Below are positions 1-5,839 of a stretch of 10,175 nucleotides of DNA, one piece after another. The stretch is from assembly GCA_958427155.1 (NCBI GenBank), contig CAUABB010000039.1:1-10175 (forward strand). Direction: 5' to 3'. Both the position numbers and the translations under genes were made by a program. This DNA is from an uncultured Oscillospiraceae bacterium (lineage in GTDB: Bacteria > Bacillota > Clostridia > Oscillospirales > Ruminococcaceae). The stretch's first letter is position 1; every line of letters starts with the position of its first letter. The notes beneath the pieces are model-generated. The model did no database searches. It saw nothing but the letters and a program-made list of their open reading frames with translations, and had not been told where the DNA came from.

Positions 1-330
1 AGAGAGTGTTTCCGTGTTCTGCGTCCGGGAGGGCGGCTGCTGGCGGGATTTGACAACGGAATCAATTTTTTGTTTGAGGAGAGCGATCCCCTGACCGTTG
101 TGAATAGGCTGCCGTTCGACCCGTTGGCCATGCCCGCTTCCCGGCGGGATGCGATGATCGCGAACGGAGATGGGATTCAGTTCAGCCACACGCTGGAGGA
201 GCAGCTTGGCGGGCAGCTGAAGGCCGGATTTGTCCTGCGCGCGTTGTATGAGGACCGTGACCGTCCCGGCGGCGCGAAAATTGGCGAATATATTTCGCAG
301 TATATGGCGACCCTTGCGGTCAAGCGGTGA
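1..330 (+). CDS. SAM-dependent class I methyltransferase, C-terminal part
   Basis: The reading frame is open from the window edge to a TGA at 328-330 and gives 109 residues; the start lies outside. The visible part begins ECFRVLRPGGRLLAGFDNG. This is the 'hydrophobic-LRPGG-R-LL' strand/turn that closes the SAM-binding Rossmann core in UbiE/COQ5-like (Methyltransf_11/25) enzymes. It is followed by a variable cap region and a short C-terminal tail. Motif I (the glycine-rich SAM loop) would lie upstream and cannot be checked. The substrate cannot be inferred: this family methylates small molecules, quinones, lipids or proteins. A strong hairpin terminator begins 8 nt after the stop, so this is the last gene of its transcript. 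The fold assignment is fairly sure and the precise function unknown. Confidence 0.8.
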   Translation, partial: RECFRVLRPGGRLLAGFDNGINFLFEESDPLTVVNRLPFDPLAMPASRRDAMIANGDGIQFSHTLEEQLGGQLKAGFVLRALYEDRDRPGGAKIGEYISQYMATLAVKR

Positions 331-337
331 AATGTTT

Positions 338-369
338 AAAGGCCGAAGCCATCTGGCTTCGGCCTTTTT
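338..369 (+). terminator. Intrinsic terminator after the methyltransferase gene
   Basis: GGCCGAAGCC (341-350) pairs perfectly with GGCTTCGGCC (355-364) around an ATCT loop and is followed by five T. The stem is flanked by AAA on the left, so it may also act weakly in the opposite direction for the convergent lipoprotein gene. Confidence 0.9.
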
Positions 370-438
370 GGGTTCTGATGATTGATCTGTCAGGAGATCT
401 TTAACGGAAAATCACCTGTTTGGATTTTAGCAGATGCT

Positions 439-1069
439 TTATATCCCGTTTACCACGCTGATAAAATAGTCAAGCATCTGGCCAGTATATTCCCGGTATT
501 CCATGTTCAGGTTGCCTTTATCCGTCTCCGCTTTTTCCTCTATCGGACAGCCGAATGCGCTGACAAGGATGTTGTCTTCGGTGAGAAAAAAAGTCCAGGG
601 CGGATAGACTACAAGTTCATCCCGGGTAATGCCGTCTACAAAACCGGCGTAGGTTTTCCCTACCAGATGGGAAACATATTCCCGCGTCTGGTAACAAATC
701 TGTTTAATTTCCCTTCCCTTTGCGGAAGGATCCCCGACATAGACATCTTTGACCACCATGGTCAAACCTAGGAAGGTAAAAAGTTGATCTTTCTCGAGTT
801 TGGGGAGGACTTTCACATCCGTAATCTCAAAGGAACAAAGGAGAAACTCGCTTGTTTTTTCGTCTCTGTAAACGGTGACAAAATTTCTAAAGAGCGGCAG
901 CTCGACATAAAAGCGGGCCGCCCGTTCGGTATCGGCGGCGTATTTCTCGCAGTATTTGTGCGCTTCCTCAGCGGACAGTTTCTTTTTTGGGGGGCGGCGC
1001 ACAGGCGGAAAGAAGCGGCACAAGGCAGAAACAGCAAGGCAGGATGGAAACCATCTTTTTTAAACGCAT
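439..1069 (-). pseudogene. Small putative lipoprotein, interrupted by a frameshift in a homopolymer run
   Basis: The main open frame (stop TAA at 439-441) runs upstream to about 1059 without any ATG; its only early start is a TTG at 1021-1023 with no ribosome site. In a second frame, an ATG at 1067-1069 preceded by AAGGGAAGG opens a clear lipoprotein signal peptide: MRLKK, a hydrophobic stretch, then lipobox LLSAC followed by APPPKK. That frame stops soon after. Removing one base from the run G6/T6 at 983-994 (C6A6 on the coding strand) joins them as LLSAC-APPPKKKLSAEEAHKYC, giving a protein of about 209 residues. The mature part is a soluble domain of about 185 residues that I cannot assign to a family. 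Possibilities are a sequencing or assembly error, a real inactivating indel, or slippage at the run. The needed shift is +1 (or -2), so this is not the classic -1 slip at A AAA AAG. It is convergent with the methyltransferase and follows the DsbA-like gene by 126 nt with no terminator seen between them. Confidence 0.7.
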
Positions 1070-1195
1070 AATGTTCATCCTTCCCTTTCAGTCCTTCGGA
1101 CCACAGAAGCGATGTCCTGTTTGGCGGAGAACAAATTCATTCCACAGCACTTCAGAGTCGGAGCGTCAAACACATGACAAAATCAGGTAATCGAC

Positions 1196-1696
1196 TTAAA
1201 GAGAGGATAAAAACTGGTTAAGCGCTTCCGGCGGTACCAGAATCCCGCCCCGGGAGCCGATTTCCTTTTCCCCGCACGAATAGCTCGGAACCGCTTCCCA
1301 GCCTTTTTCTCCCCAGGCGCGCCGGTTTGCTTCCACGGCCTCGGTGGCGTACCGCCCGCTGTTGAGAGCCGCTTTGAACGCGTTGGGATCGGCGCCGCAT
1401 TCTTCTGCGATGGAAGCGAGGACTTCTATATCATCAATCCGCAGCCCTTTTTCAAAGTGAGCGCTGTAAACCAGGTCGTTGTATCGGCCCAGATCGCCGC
1501 CGCTGTCCCGCAGGAAAAACATCCCCATATTGGCGATGTCGCTGTAAATTTTAGCGGTCTCGGGGCGGGGGTGCGCCTCGCAGGGCATCCACACAATCTC
1601 CACATCGGGGTGAGACGGCAGCAGTTTTTTTAAGTTTTTGTGACCCTGGTAGCAGTAGGGGCAAAGATAGTCAAAATAAACCTCAACGCGTTTCAT
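1196..1696 (-). CDS. DsbA-family thiol oxidoreductase (short, FrnE-like)
   Basis: The 166-residue protein starts with a thioredoxin-fold strand (VEVYFDYLCPYC) carrying a CPYC redox pair at residues 12 and 15. A helical insertion occupies roughly residues 45-125. The fold then returns with AVPSY, where Pro137 is the expected cis-proline beside the active site, and IGSRGGILVPPEALNQFL matches the C-terminal end of DsbA/FrnE-type domains. The usual length is about 200-215, so this is a compact version, but no core element seems missing. There is no signal peptide, so it should act in the cytoplasm on small-molecule or protein thiols; the substrate is unknown. Other cysteines are C39, C100 and C141. 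The start ATG has GAGGAAAGGA about 10 nt upstream, and a good promoter lies farther up, so it begins its own transcript. Confidence 0.85.
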   Translation of the reverse strand: MKRVEVYFDYLCPYCYQGHKNLKKLLPSHPDVEIVWMPCEAHPRPETAKIYSDIANMGMFFLRDSGGDLGRYNDLVYSAHFEKGLRIDDIEVLASIAEECGADPNAFKAALNSGRYATEAVEANRRAWGEKGWEAVPSYSCGEKEIGSRGGILVPPEALNQFLSSL

Positions 1697-1754
1697 AAAA
1701 CAGTCGTCCTTTCCTCAATTTTGAATCTGATCTGTTTTGGGCTTTTATGAGTTC

Positions 1755-1783
1755 AGTATAGCATCTCCTCAAAAAGACCGCAA
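1755..1783 (-). promoter_or_regulatory. Sigma-A-type promoter of the DsbA-like gene
   Basis: On the minus strand TTGCGG (1778-1783) is followed after exactly 17 nt by TATACT (1755-1760). It lies about 60 nt upstream of the DsbA-like start codon. Confidence 0.75.
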
Positions 1784-1901
1784 GAAAACCGCAAAATAAA
1801 AAGACGGGCGGGAAGGCTGAAAAAGAGTTAAAAGGAAGCAATTTTAGCTAGTTTTCCGGGTGGGAAAACACCAGTTTCGGTATGAAAATATTATTCTAAC
1901 A

Positions 1902-1938
1902 AAAAAGAACCCGAACGCGGATTGCGTTCAGGTTCTTT
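1902..1938 (-). terminator. Terminator of the tRNA unit
   Basis: Reading the minus strand, GAACCTGAACGC pairs with GCGTTCGGGTTC around a five-base loop, with one A-C mismatch, and is followed by TTTTTT. It lies just downstream of tRNA-Glu and ends the two-tRNA transcript. Confidence 0.85.
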
Positions 1939-1940
1939 TC

Positions 1941-2015
1941 TGGTGACCCGTACGAGAATCGAACTCGTGTTACAGCCGTGAAAGGGCCGTGTCTTAACCT
2001 CTTGACCAACGGGCC
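1941..2015 (-). tRNA. tRNA-Glu (anticodon TTC)
   Basis: The minus strand folds as a full cloverleaf. The acceptor stem is GGCCCGT/ACGGGTC with one G-T pair. The anticodon stem is CGGCC/GGCTG around loop CTTTCAC, giving anticodon TTC. The T arm contains TTCGATTC, and the discriminator A is followed by an encoded CCA (1941-1943). It is the second and last gene of a two-tRNA transcript. Confidence 0.96.
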
Positions 2016-2020
2016 GTGGT

Positions 2021-2085
2021 CCACACAGAGTGGGTATTTGCCAAGGCGACTCTCATGAACAGCCGCTGCAAAATACGTTGTGTGG
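2021..2085 (-). other. Foldable spacer between the two tRNAs
   Basis: The 71-nt spacer between tRNA-Met and tRNA-Glu can fold on itself. CCACACA (2021-2027) pairs with TGTGTGG (2079-2085), and GTATTT (2034-2039) pairs with AAATAC (2071-2076). It has no T-run and no ORF with a ribosome site. It most likely forms a processing stem in the precursor. Confidence 0.4.
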
Positions 2086-2086
2086 T

Positions 2087-2163
2087 TGGTAGCGGTAACT
2101 GGATTCGAACCGGTGACACTTCGGGTATGAACCGAATGCTCTAGCCAACTGAGCTATACCGCC
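2087..2163 (-). tRNA. tRNA-Met (anticodon CAT), elongator type
   Basis: The minus-strand cloverleaf has acceptor stem GGCGGTA/TACCGCT (first pair G-T) and D arm AGCTCAGTTGGCTAGAGC. The anticodon stem TTCGG/CCGAA surrounds loop TTCATAC, giving anticodon CAT. The T loop is TTCGAAT and CCA is encoded (2087-2089). The start closely resembles the Bacillus elongator tRNA-Met (GGCGGTGTAGCTCAG), and it lacks the C1-A72 mismatch typical of initiator tRNA. A tRNA-Ile with a lysidine-modified CAT anticodon is the less likely alternative. There is one C-A mismatch in the T stem. Confidence 0.93.
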
Positions 2164-2179
2164 ATAACAATGCCTATTA

Positions 2180-2208
2180 ATTATAGAATAGGATTAAGTG
2201 TTTGTCAA
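2180..2208 (-). promoter_or_regulatory. Consensus promoter of the tRNA-Met/tRNA-Glu unit
   Basis: TTGACA (2203-2208) and TATAAT (2180-2185) on the minus strand are separated by exactly 17 nt, a perfect sigma-A consensus. The first tRNA begins 16 nt past the -10 box. It is divergent from the MerR-gene promoter. Confidence 0.92.
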
Positions 2209-2256
2209 TAGTAGTATTTCATTTTTTAGAAAAATTATTTTATTTTTCTTTTTTTC

Positions 2257-2287
2257 TTGACACTGACGTACCGTCAGAATGTACAAT
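2257..2287 (+). promoter_or_regulatory. MerR-type promoter/operator of the regulator gene
   Basis: TTGACA (2257-2262) and TACAAT (2282-2287) are separated by 19 nt, the overlong spacer typical of MerR-controlled promoters. The spacer contains a perfect dyad, CTGACG-TAC-CGTCAG (2263-2277), where a MerR dimer would bind and untwist the DNA. The gene directly downstream encodes a MerR protein, so autoregulation is the simplest reading. Confidence 0.8.
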
Positions 2288-2321
2288 AAACTTAAAGTTT
2301 GTGAGGTTGGGAGAGACTGCC

Positions 2322-3158
2322 GTGAAGATGAAGGAAGTTTGCAGGCGATCGGGACTGACAGAGCGGACCGTGCGTTATTATGAGGAACAAGGCCTTTTAA
2401 CTCCTGCCCGTTCTTTTCAAAACGGAAGGACTCGTTATGATTACAGTGAGAAAAATCTTGAGCAGCTTATGACCGCAGCTGTTTTGAGAAAGAGCGGCTT
2501 TACCATTGCGGAAATTCGAAAAATGATAGAAAGTCCAAAAGAAACCGGACATCTGGCGCGGGAATGTGTGAACAGGTTGCGTTGTCAGGGGGAAGAGGAA
2601 ATTCGGAATGCCGAGGCCCTTGCCGGATTGGATGCGGCTTCTTTTAAAAACGCAGAAACACTTGTATCCGCCCTGAAAAGCCGGGCGGAGCGTCTTTCAT
2701 TGCCCCGCGCCGATCTTGTTTTGAACTTTGGGAAAGATGATCCGGAAACCGCAAAAGAAAAACAGGAGGGCATCCTCTCTTATCAGGCAAGAACACAATC
2801 TCGGTATCGGACAGGTAAAACAATTGTATATGCCATCGGGATTTCCAATATCGTACTAGCACTTTTGATTCTGGCGGCAGGTTTTTTGTCATCAAGCCCT
2901 CTTTATGGAATCATTGGATTTTTGTTGACGGTAATATTTTCAGTTGCACTGATGTGTGGAGTGAAGTGGGTGTATTGGTATTATATTGTCACTTCCATAC
3001 TATCGGTCCTACAGTCTTTTTTTCAGCTGTTTCGCCCGGAGTTTGATCCAGTGCTGTTTTGGTCGGCTGTGATAAGTCTTGCGATAAATTTGGGCATTGT
3101 CTGGCTTTTACTGAAAAGCAGAGCGGTTAAGGCGTTTTTTGAGGAAAAAAGTTGGTAG
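2322..3158 (+). CDS. MerR-family regulator with four C-terminal membrane helices
   Basis: The protein has 278 residues from the GTG at 2322, chosen because GGGAGAG sits about 7 nt upstream; ATG 2328 (two codons later) is the alternative. The open frame extends farther upstream, but that part overlaps the promoter and is not coding. Residues 3-70 form a MerR winged helix: KEVCRRSGLTERTVRYYEEQGLL is the HTH, NGRTRYDYSEKNLEQL the wing, then a helix with TIAEIRKMIE. Residues 72-165 are a charged, partly helical linker. Residues about 167-264 contain four hydrophobic segments (near 167-187, 194-215, 217-235, 244-264), followed by a basic tail. Most MerR proteins end in a soluble effector domain or a dimer coiled coil, so a membrane-anchored form is unusual. 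It would sense membrane or envelope conditions, which is inference. It lies upstream of the MATE pump gene on the same strand, but that gene has a separate promoter without the dyad. Confidence 0.85.
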   Translation: MKMKEVCRRSGLTERTVRYYEEQGLLTPARSFQNGRTRYDYSEKNLEQLMTAAVLRKSGFTIAEIRKMIESPKETGHLARECVNRLRCQGEEEIRNAEALAGLDAASFKNAETLVSALKSRAERLSLPRADLVLNFGKDDPETAKEKQEGILSYQARTQSRYRTGKTIVYAIGISNIVLALLILAAGFLSSSPLYGIIGFLLTVIFSVALMCGVKWVYWYYIVTSILSVLQSFFQLFRPEFDPVLFWSAVISLAINLGIVWLLLKSRAVKAFFEEKSW

Positions 3159-3212
3159 TTCGTTTAAGAAAAGAAGATTCCTTGTTTAAAAAATGAATTT
3201 GATTTCTGGTTC

Positions 3213-3242
3213 TTGACAGAGATCACTTTTGTGTGCTACCAT
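3213..3242 (+). promoter_or_regulatory. Probable promoter of the MATE gene and its leader
   Basis: TTGACA (3213-3218) is followed after 18 nt by TACCAT (3237-3242). Transcription would start near 3249 and give a leader of about 100 nt before the pump gene. No MerR-type dyad is present in the spacer. Confidence 0.65.
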
Positions 3243-3259
3243 AGTGCTGCAACTCGGAG

Positions 3260-3274
3260 GGTAGAAATGCTACC
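3260..3274 (+). promoter_or_regulatory. Small hairpin around the leader start codon
   Basis: GGTAG (3260-3264) pairs with CTACC (3270-3274) around a five-base loop AAATG that holds the leader start codon. The 5' arm takes the end of the Shine-Dalgarno sequence and the 3' arm takes the first two bases of the terminator stem. It may tune leader initiation or be incidental. Confidence 0.4.
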
Positions 3275-3293
3275 GGATAAGAGGGTCGCCTGA
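3267..3293 (+). CDS. Eight-codon leader peptide MLPDKRVA upstream of the efflux gene
   Basis: The ORF is ATG-CTA-CCG-GAT-AAG-AGG-GTC-GCC-TGA. A near-ideal Shine-Dalgarno sequence GGAGGG (3256-3261) lies 5 nt upstream of the ATG, stronger than many real gene starts. Codons 3 to 8 form the 5' half of the terminator stem described below, and the stop codon sits in its loop. This is the layout of cis-acting leader peptides such as those of erm, cat and other antibiotic-inducible resistance genes, where ribosome position decides between termination and read-through. Peptide translation is inferred; the ribosome site and ORF are seen directly. Confidence 0.7.
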   Translation: MLPDKRVA

Positions 3294-3315
3294 GCGGCTT
3301 TTTTATCCGGTTTTT
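3272..3315 (+). terminator. Attenuator: intrinsic terminator in the MATE leader
   Basis: CCGGATAA (3273-3280) pairs with TTATCCGG (3303-3310). The stem continues without a bulge through G-U and A-U pairs to GTCGC/GCGGC (3285-3289/3294-3298), closing on a CTGA loop, about 17 bp in all. TTTTT follows directly. It lies between the promoter and the pump's ribosome site, so it must be bypassed for the pump to be made. It overlaps the leader ORF, and a ribosome held at the leader start would cover its 5' arm. Confidence 0.85.
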
Positions 3316-3347
3316 CTTACGAAGTAACAAAAAAGGAGAGAGAATAG

Positions 3348-4721
3348 ATGGCAGAAAACAGTTCGGTCAACCGTTTGACCGAAGGAGGGATTACCTCTAC
3401 GTTGATCCGATTTGCCATACCTTATCTGGCGGCAAATTTTTTACAGGCACTTTACGGCGCTGCGGACCTTTTGATTGTCGGATGGTTCTGCGATTCCGCG
3501 GCTGTTTCGGCTGTATCTACTGGCACCCAGATTACCCAAATTATCTTGAGTCTTGTTTCCGGTTTGACAATGGGAGGAACGATTTTAATTGCCCAATATG
3601 TTGGAGCGCACCGGGACGGTGAGGCTGTTGATACCATCAGCACCATGCTTACCCTTTTTGGGGTGATTTCTTTGGTGATGACGGTGGCGATGCTTCTGCT
3701 CGCCTCCCCGCTTCTTTCGCTGATGCAGACCCCGGAAAAAGCGTTTGGATATGCGCTGGATTATGTATTGATCGCAAGTGCGGGGACCGTTTTTGTCATT
3801 GGATACAACGCGGTCAGCGCCATGCTGCGGGGACTCGGCGATTCCAAACACCCGCTTTATTTTGTTGCGATTGCCTGTGTCTGCAATATCGTCCTGGATT
3901 TGGTCGCGGTCGGTGTTTGGAAAATGGGGCCGGGCGGCGCGGCTTTGGCAACGATTTTTTCGCAGGGGCTGAGCCTTGTCATTGCGGTTATTTATCTCAT
4001 CCGGCACGACTTTATTTTTGATTTTAAGCCAAAGAGCTTTCATATCCATAAAGAACGGGCCCTTCATTTAATTAAGCTTGGGATTCCGGTTTCGCTTCAG
4101 GACACGACGGTTCATATCTCTTTTATGTTTATCGCGGCGATTGTCAACACTATGGGGGTAACCGCTTCAGCGGCAGTCGGTATCTGCGGAAAATTTGACG
4201 CTTTTGCCATGCTTCCTCCTATGGCCTTTTCTGGCGCGATTTCAGCGCTCGCAGCTCAAAATATCGGAGCGGGGCAGCCGGAGCGGGCTCAAAAAACTCT
4301 GCGAAGAAGTATTCTCCTCTCTTTTATCTGTTCCGTTGTCTTTTTTGCCTGGGCGCAGATTGCTCCTGAAACCATTATGACCCTTTTCCAGTTCGATCCT
4401 GAAGTTACAGCCGCAGGCGCGGAGTATCTGCGAACCTTCAGTTTTGACTTCCTGTTGGTCGCGTTTGTATTCTGCTTTAACGGCTTTTTCAACGGCTGCG
4501 GATGCACGCGGTATACCATGATCAACGGAATTGTGTCGACATTGGTCATCCGAGTTCCTCTCGCCTTTCTGTTCAGTGTCTGGATGCCGAATTCCCTTTA
4601 TGGAATTGGACTTGCCGCGCCAATCGCTTCGGTAATCGGGTTGATTCTTCATTTAATTATGATTCGTACGCCTGTCTGGAGACGGGGCGGTGTTATTGCC
4701 GGAGCGTATTCCGAAAAGTAA
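3348..4721 (+). CDS. MATE family multidrug/cation efflux transporter
   Basis: This 457-residue inner-membrane protein matches the usual MATE length (about 440-460). It has two homologous MatE halves, roughly residues 15-180 and 240-405, with about 12 hydrophobic segments. Typical family stretches are visible: QALYGAADLLIVGWF in TM1-2, a GLGDSKHPLYF loop near residue 160, GPGGAALATIFSQ, and the second-half counterpart FNGFFNGCGCTRYTMINGI. MATE proteins export cationic drugs or metabolites using a Na+ or H+ gradient; the substrate cannot be told from sequence. The ATG at 3348 has AAGGAGAG 7 nt upstream. The promoter, leader peptide and terminator in front suggest expression induced by a ribosome-acting compound. 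The gene ends at a strong bidirectional terminator and is otherwise monocistronic. The MerR-like gene upstream may be related, but its operator is not repeated here. Confidence 0.95.
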   Translation: MAENSSVNRLTEGGITSTLIRFAIPYLAANFLQALYGAADLLIVGWFCDSAAVSAVSTGTQITQIILSLVSGLTMGGTILIAQYVGAHRDGEAVDTISTMLTLFGVISLVMTVAMLLLASPLLSLMQTPEKAFGYALDYVLIASAGTVFVIGYNAVSAMLRGLGDSKHPLYFVAIACVCNIVLDLVAVGVWKMGPGGAALATIFSQGLSLVIAVIYLIRHDFIFDFKPKSFHIHKERALHLIKLGIPVSLQDTTVHISFMFIAAIVNTMGVTASAAVGICGKFDAFAMLPPMAFSGAISALAAQNIGAGQPERAQKTLRRSILLSFICSVVFFAWAQIAPETIMTLFQFDPEVTAAGAEYLRTFSFDFLLVAFVFCFNGFFNGCGCTRYTMINGIVSTLVIRVPLAFLFSVWMPNSLYGIGLAAPIASVIGLILHLIMIRTPVWRRGGVIAGAYSEK

Positions 4722-4729
4722 AATGAAAT

Positions 4730-4770
4730 ACTAAAAAAGGCGCTGCTTTTTGGGCAGCGCCTTTTTTAGT
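4730..4770. terminator. Bidirectional terminator between convergent genes
   Basis: A perfect 17-bp inverted repeat (arms 4730-4746 and 4754-4770, cores GGCGCTGC and GCAGCGCC) has A6 on the left arm and T6 on the right, so it works in both directions. It serves the MATE gene on the plus strand and the YcxB-like gene on the minus strand. The TAA stop of the minus-strand gene (4766-4768) lies inside the stem. Confidence 0.93.
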
Positions 4771-5302
4771 CTAACGGGGTGTCAGTTTTTTTCTTCCTGT
4801 CAATCCGTTTCCGTACCGCGTCAAACTCCTCTTGTGTAAAACCGTCCAGCCGTACAAAGTGAAAAATACGGTTTGGAAGATAAAAAAGATAGCAATTTTT
4901 TGTCACGGCAGTTTTTTTGACTTGTGAATAACGGAAGCGGCTTGTTACCGCATTGTTTATCAGGATTTCAAAGTTGTCGCCGTAAAAAACGGTCTTTCTT
5001 GGAACGGAGCCGCCCTCCGTCATGGTAAGGTGTTGTTTGTAGGACAGTTTTCCCTTGGTGTAAGGCAAGACAATTAAAAAAAGCCAACAGACACAGGCTA
5101 AAATCAGCATAAAAAATTCCAGCCTTCCCAGAAACAACCCCCAAATAAACATCAGCAGATAGTAGGCGGAAATTATGATCAGAAGAATCATGGGGATTCT
5201 AAGAGCGCCTGTGTAGAGAACTTTCTTCCAGATTTCTATAAAATCCGATTTCTGAAGTGCTTTTTCATTTATTGCGATGATTTCTTGATTTTCTGAACAC
5301 AA
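4766..5302 (-). CDS. YcxB-like membrane protein
   Basis: The protein has 178 residues from a TTG start at 5300-5302, which is supported by AAGGAGAGG 7 nt upstream; no in-frame ATG is near. A short cytoplasmic N-terminus is followed by two membrane helices (about 34-57 and 62-80). A soluble C-terminal domain (about 85-170) contains FEILINNAVTSRFRYSQVKK, then a strand pair ending FHFVRLDGFTQEEFDAVRKRI. This pattern (Y/FR-Y-S-Q-V/I-KK, aromatic strands, DGFT-EEF-R) matches the YcxB-like C-terminal domain of small Firmicutes membrane proteins. The function of that family is not known. It lies 92 nt downstream of the EamA gene with no clear promoter of its own, so it may be co-transcribed with the two genes upstream. 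Confidence 0.75.
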   Translation of the reverse strand: MCSENQEIIAINEKALQKSDFIEIWKKVLYTGALRIPMILLIIISAYYLLMFIWGLFLGRLEFFMLILACVCWLFLIVLPYTKGKLSYKQHLTMTEGGSVPRKTVFYGDNFEILINNAVTSRFRYSQVKKTAVTKNCYLFYLPNRIFHFVRLDGFTQEEFDAVRKRIDRKKKTDTPLD

Positions 5303-5394
5303 AAATATCCTCTCCTTTTCTTTTTTAATTGGTGTGACAGATGGCTCTCTAGTGTTAAACGGTTGGCCTTTTTCCGTTATAGATTAGACGATCT

Positions 5395-5835
5395 TCACCA
5401 AATCAGGACAAAGGTTCCTGCTGTGATTAACAGTCCGCCGATAATGGTTTTCGCCGTTACCGTTTCTCTCAGGATGACAAAGGCGAGAACCATACTGATT
5501 ACAACGCTGAATTTATCAATTGGTACCACCTTGCTCGCTTCCCCGATCTGAAGCGCTTTATAATAAAACAGCCAGGAAAGCCCAGTCGCAATGCCGGACA
5601 GGATCAGAAATACCCAAGACTTTGGGCCGATATCCGCTACCTGGTTTTGAGAACCGGTAATAAAAACAATCCCCCATGCCATAATAAGGACGACCACCGT
5701 CCGGATTGCCGTAGCAAGATTTGAGTTGACATTATTAATTCCAATTTTAGCCAGAATTGAAGTTGCTGCTGCAAAAAAAGCCGATAACAGTGCATATACC
5801 ACCCACATCCTGTTTTTCACTCCCATTCTGCTCAT
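5395..5835 (-). CDS. Half-size EamA/DMT transporter
   Basis: The protein has 146 residues from the ATG at 5833-5835, with AAAGGAG 10 nt upstream. The open frame extends farther upstream but there overlaps the preceding gene and has no ribosome site. A single EamA domain with about five hydrophobic helices is present: ALLSAFFAAATSILAKIG, a PKSWVFLILSGIATGLSWLFYYKAL stretch near 71-94, then ASKVVPIDKFSVV and a last helix ending TFVLIW. Most drug/metabolite transporters carry two EamA copies (about 300 residues); one-domain members work as dimers. The substrate is unknown. The start lies 4 nt after the stop of the upstream gene, and its ribosome site is inside that gene's 3' end, so the two are very probably translationally coupled. 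Confidence 0.88.
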   Translation of the reverse strand: MSRMGVKNRMWVVYALLSAFFAAATSILAKIGINNVNSNLATAIRTVVVLIMAWGIVFITGSQNQVADIGPKSWVFLILSGIATGLSWLFYYKALQIGEASKVVPIDKFSVVISMVLAFVILRETVTAKTIIGGLLITAGTFVLIW

Positions 5836-5839
5836 TATG

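Noticed and set aside
987..996. Programmed -1 frameshift at an A AAA AAG slippery site in the lipoprotein gene
   Set aside because: The coding strand does contain C6A6G, but joining the signal-peptide frame to the main frame needs +1 (or -2), and no supporting downstream structure was evident. An indel or read error is simpler.
1070..1195. Independent promoter for the lipoprotein gene
   Set aside because: A TTGACG is present on the minus strand, but no acceptable -10 box follows at 16-18 nt; read-through from the DsbA-like gene is equally possible.
1851..1869. Hairpin GTTTTCC-GGGTG-GGAAAAC between the DsbA-like promoter and the tRNA terminator
   Set aside because: A 7-bp stem with no T-run on either strand and no gene end nearby; probably incidental.
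2202..2321. N-terminal extension of the MerR protein in the open frame upstream of 2322
   Set aside because: It overlaps the tRNA promoter and the MerR promoter/operator, has no ribosome site, and its translation is an AT-driven hydrophobic stretch.
3213..3242. Control of the MATE promoter by the adjacent MerR protein
   Set aside because: The spacer is 18 bp and lacks the CTGACG/CGTCAG dyad seen in the MerR gene's own promoter, so direct control is not supported by sequence.
3249..3347. A known riboswitch (guanidine, yybP-ykoY, preQ1 and similar) in the MATE leader
   Set aside because: The leader is too short and shows none of the conserved cores I know; the ribosome site plus ORF plus terminator explain the sequence better.
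3585..4067. Long minus-strand open frame inside the MATE gene
   Set aside because: Its translation is low-complexity, rich in K, R, N and H, with no ribosome site; it is an antisense shadow of the efflux gene. The same holds for the minus-strand frames at 4242-4652.
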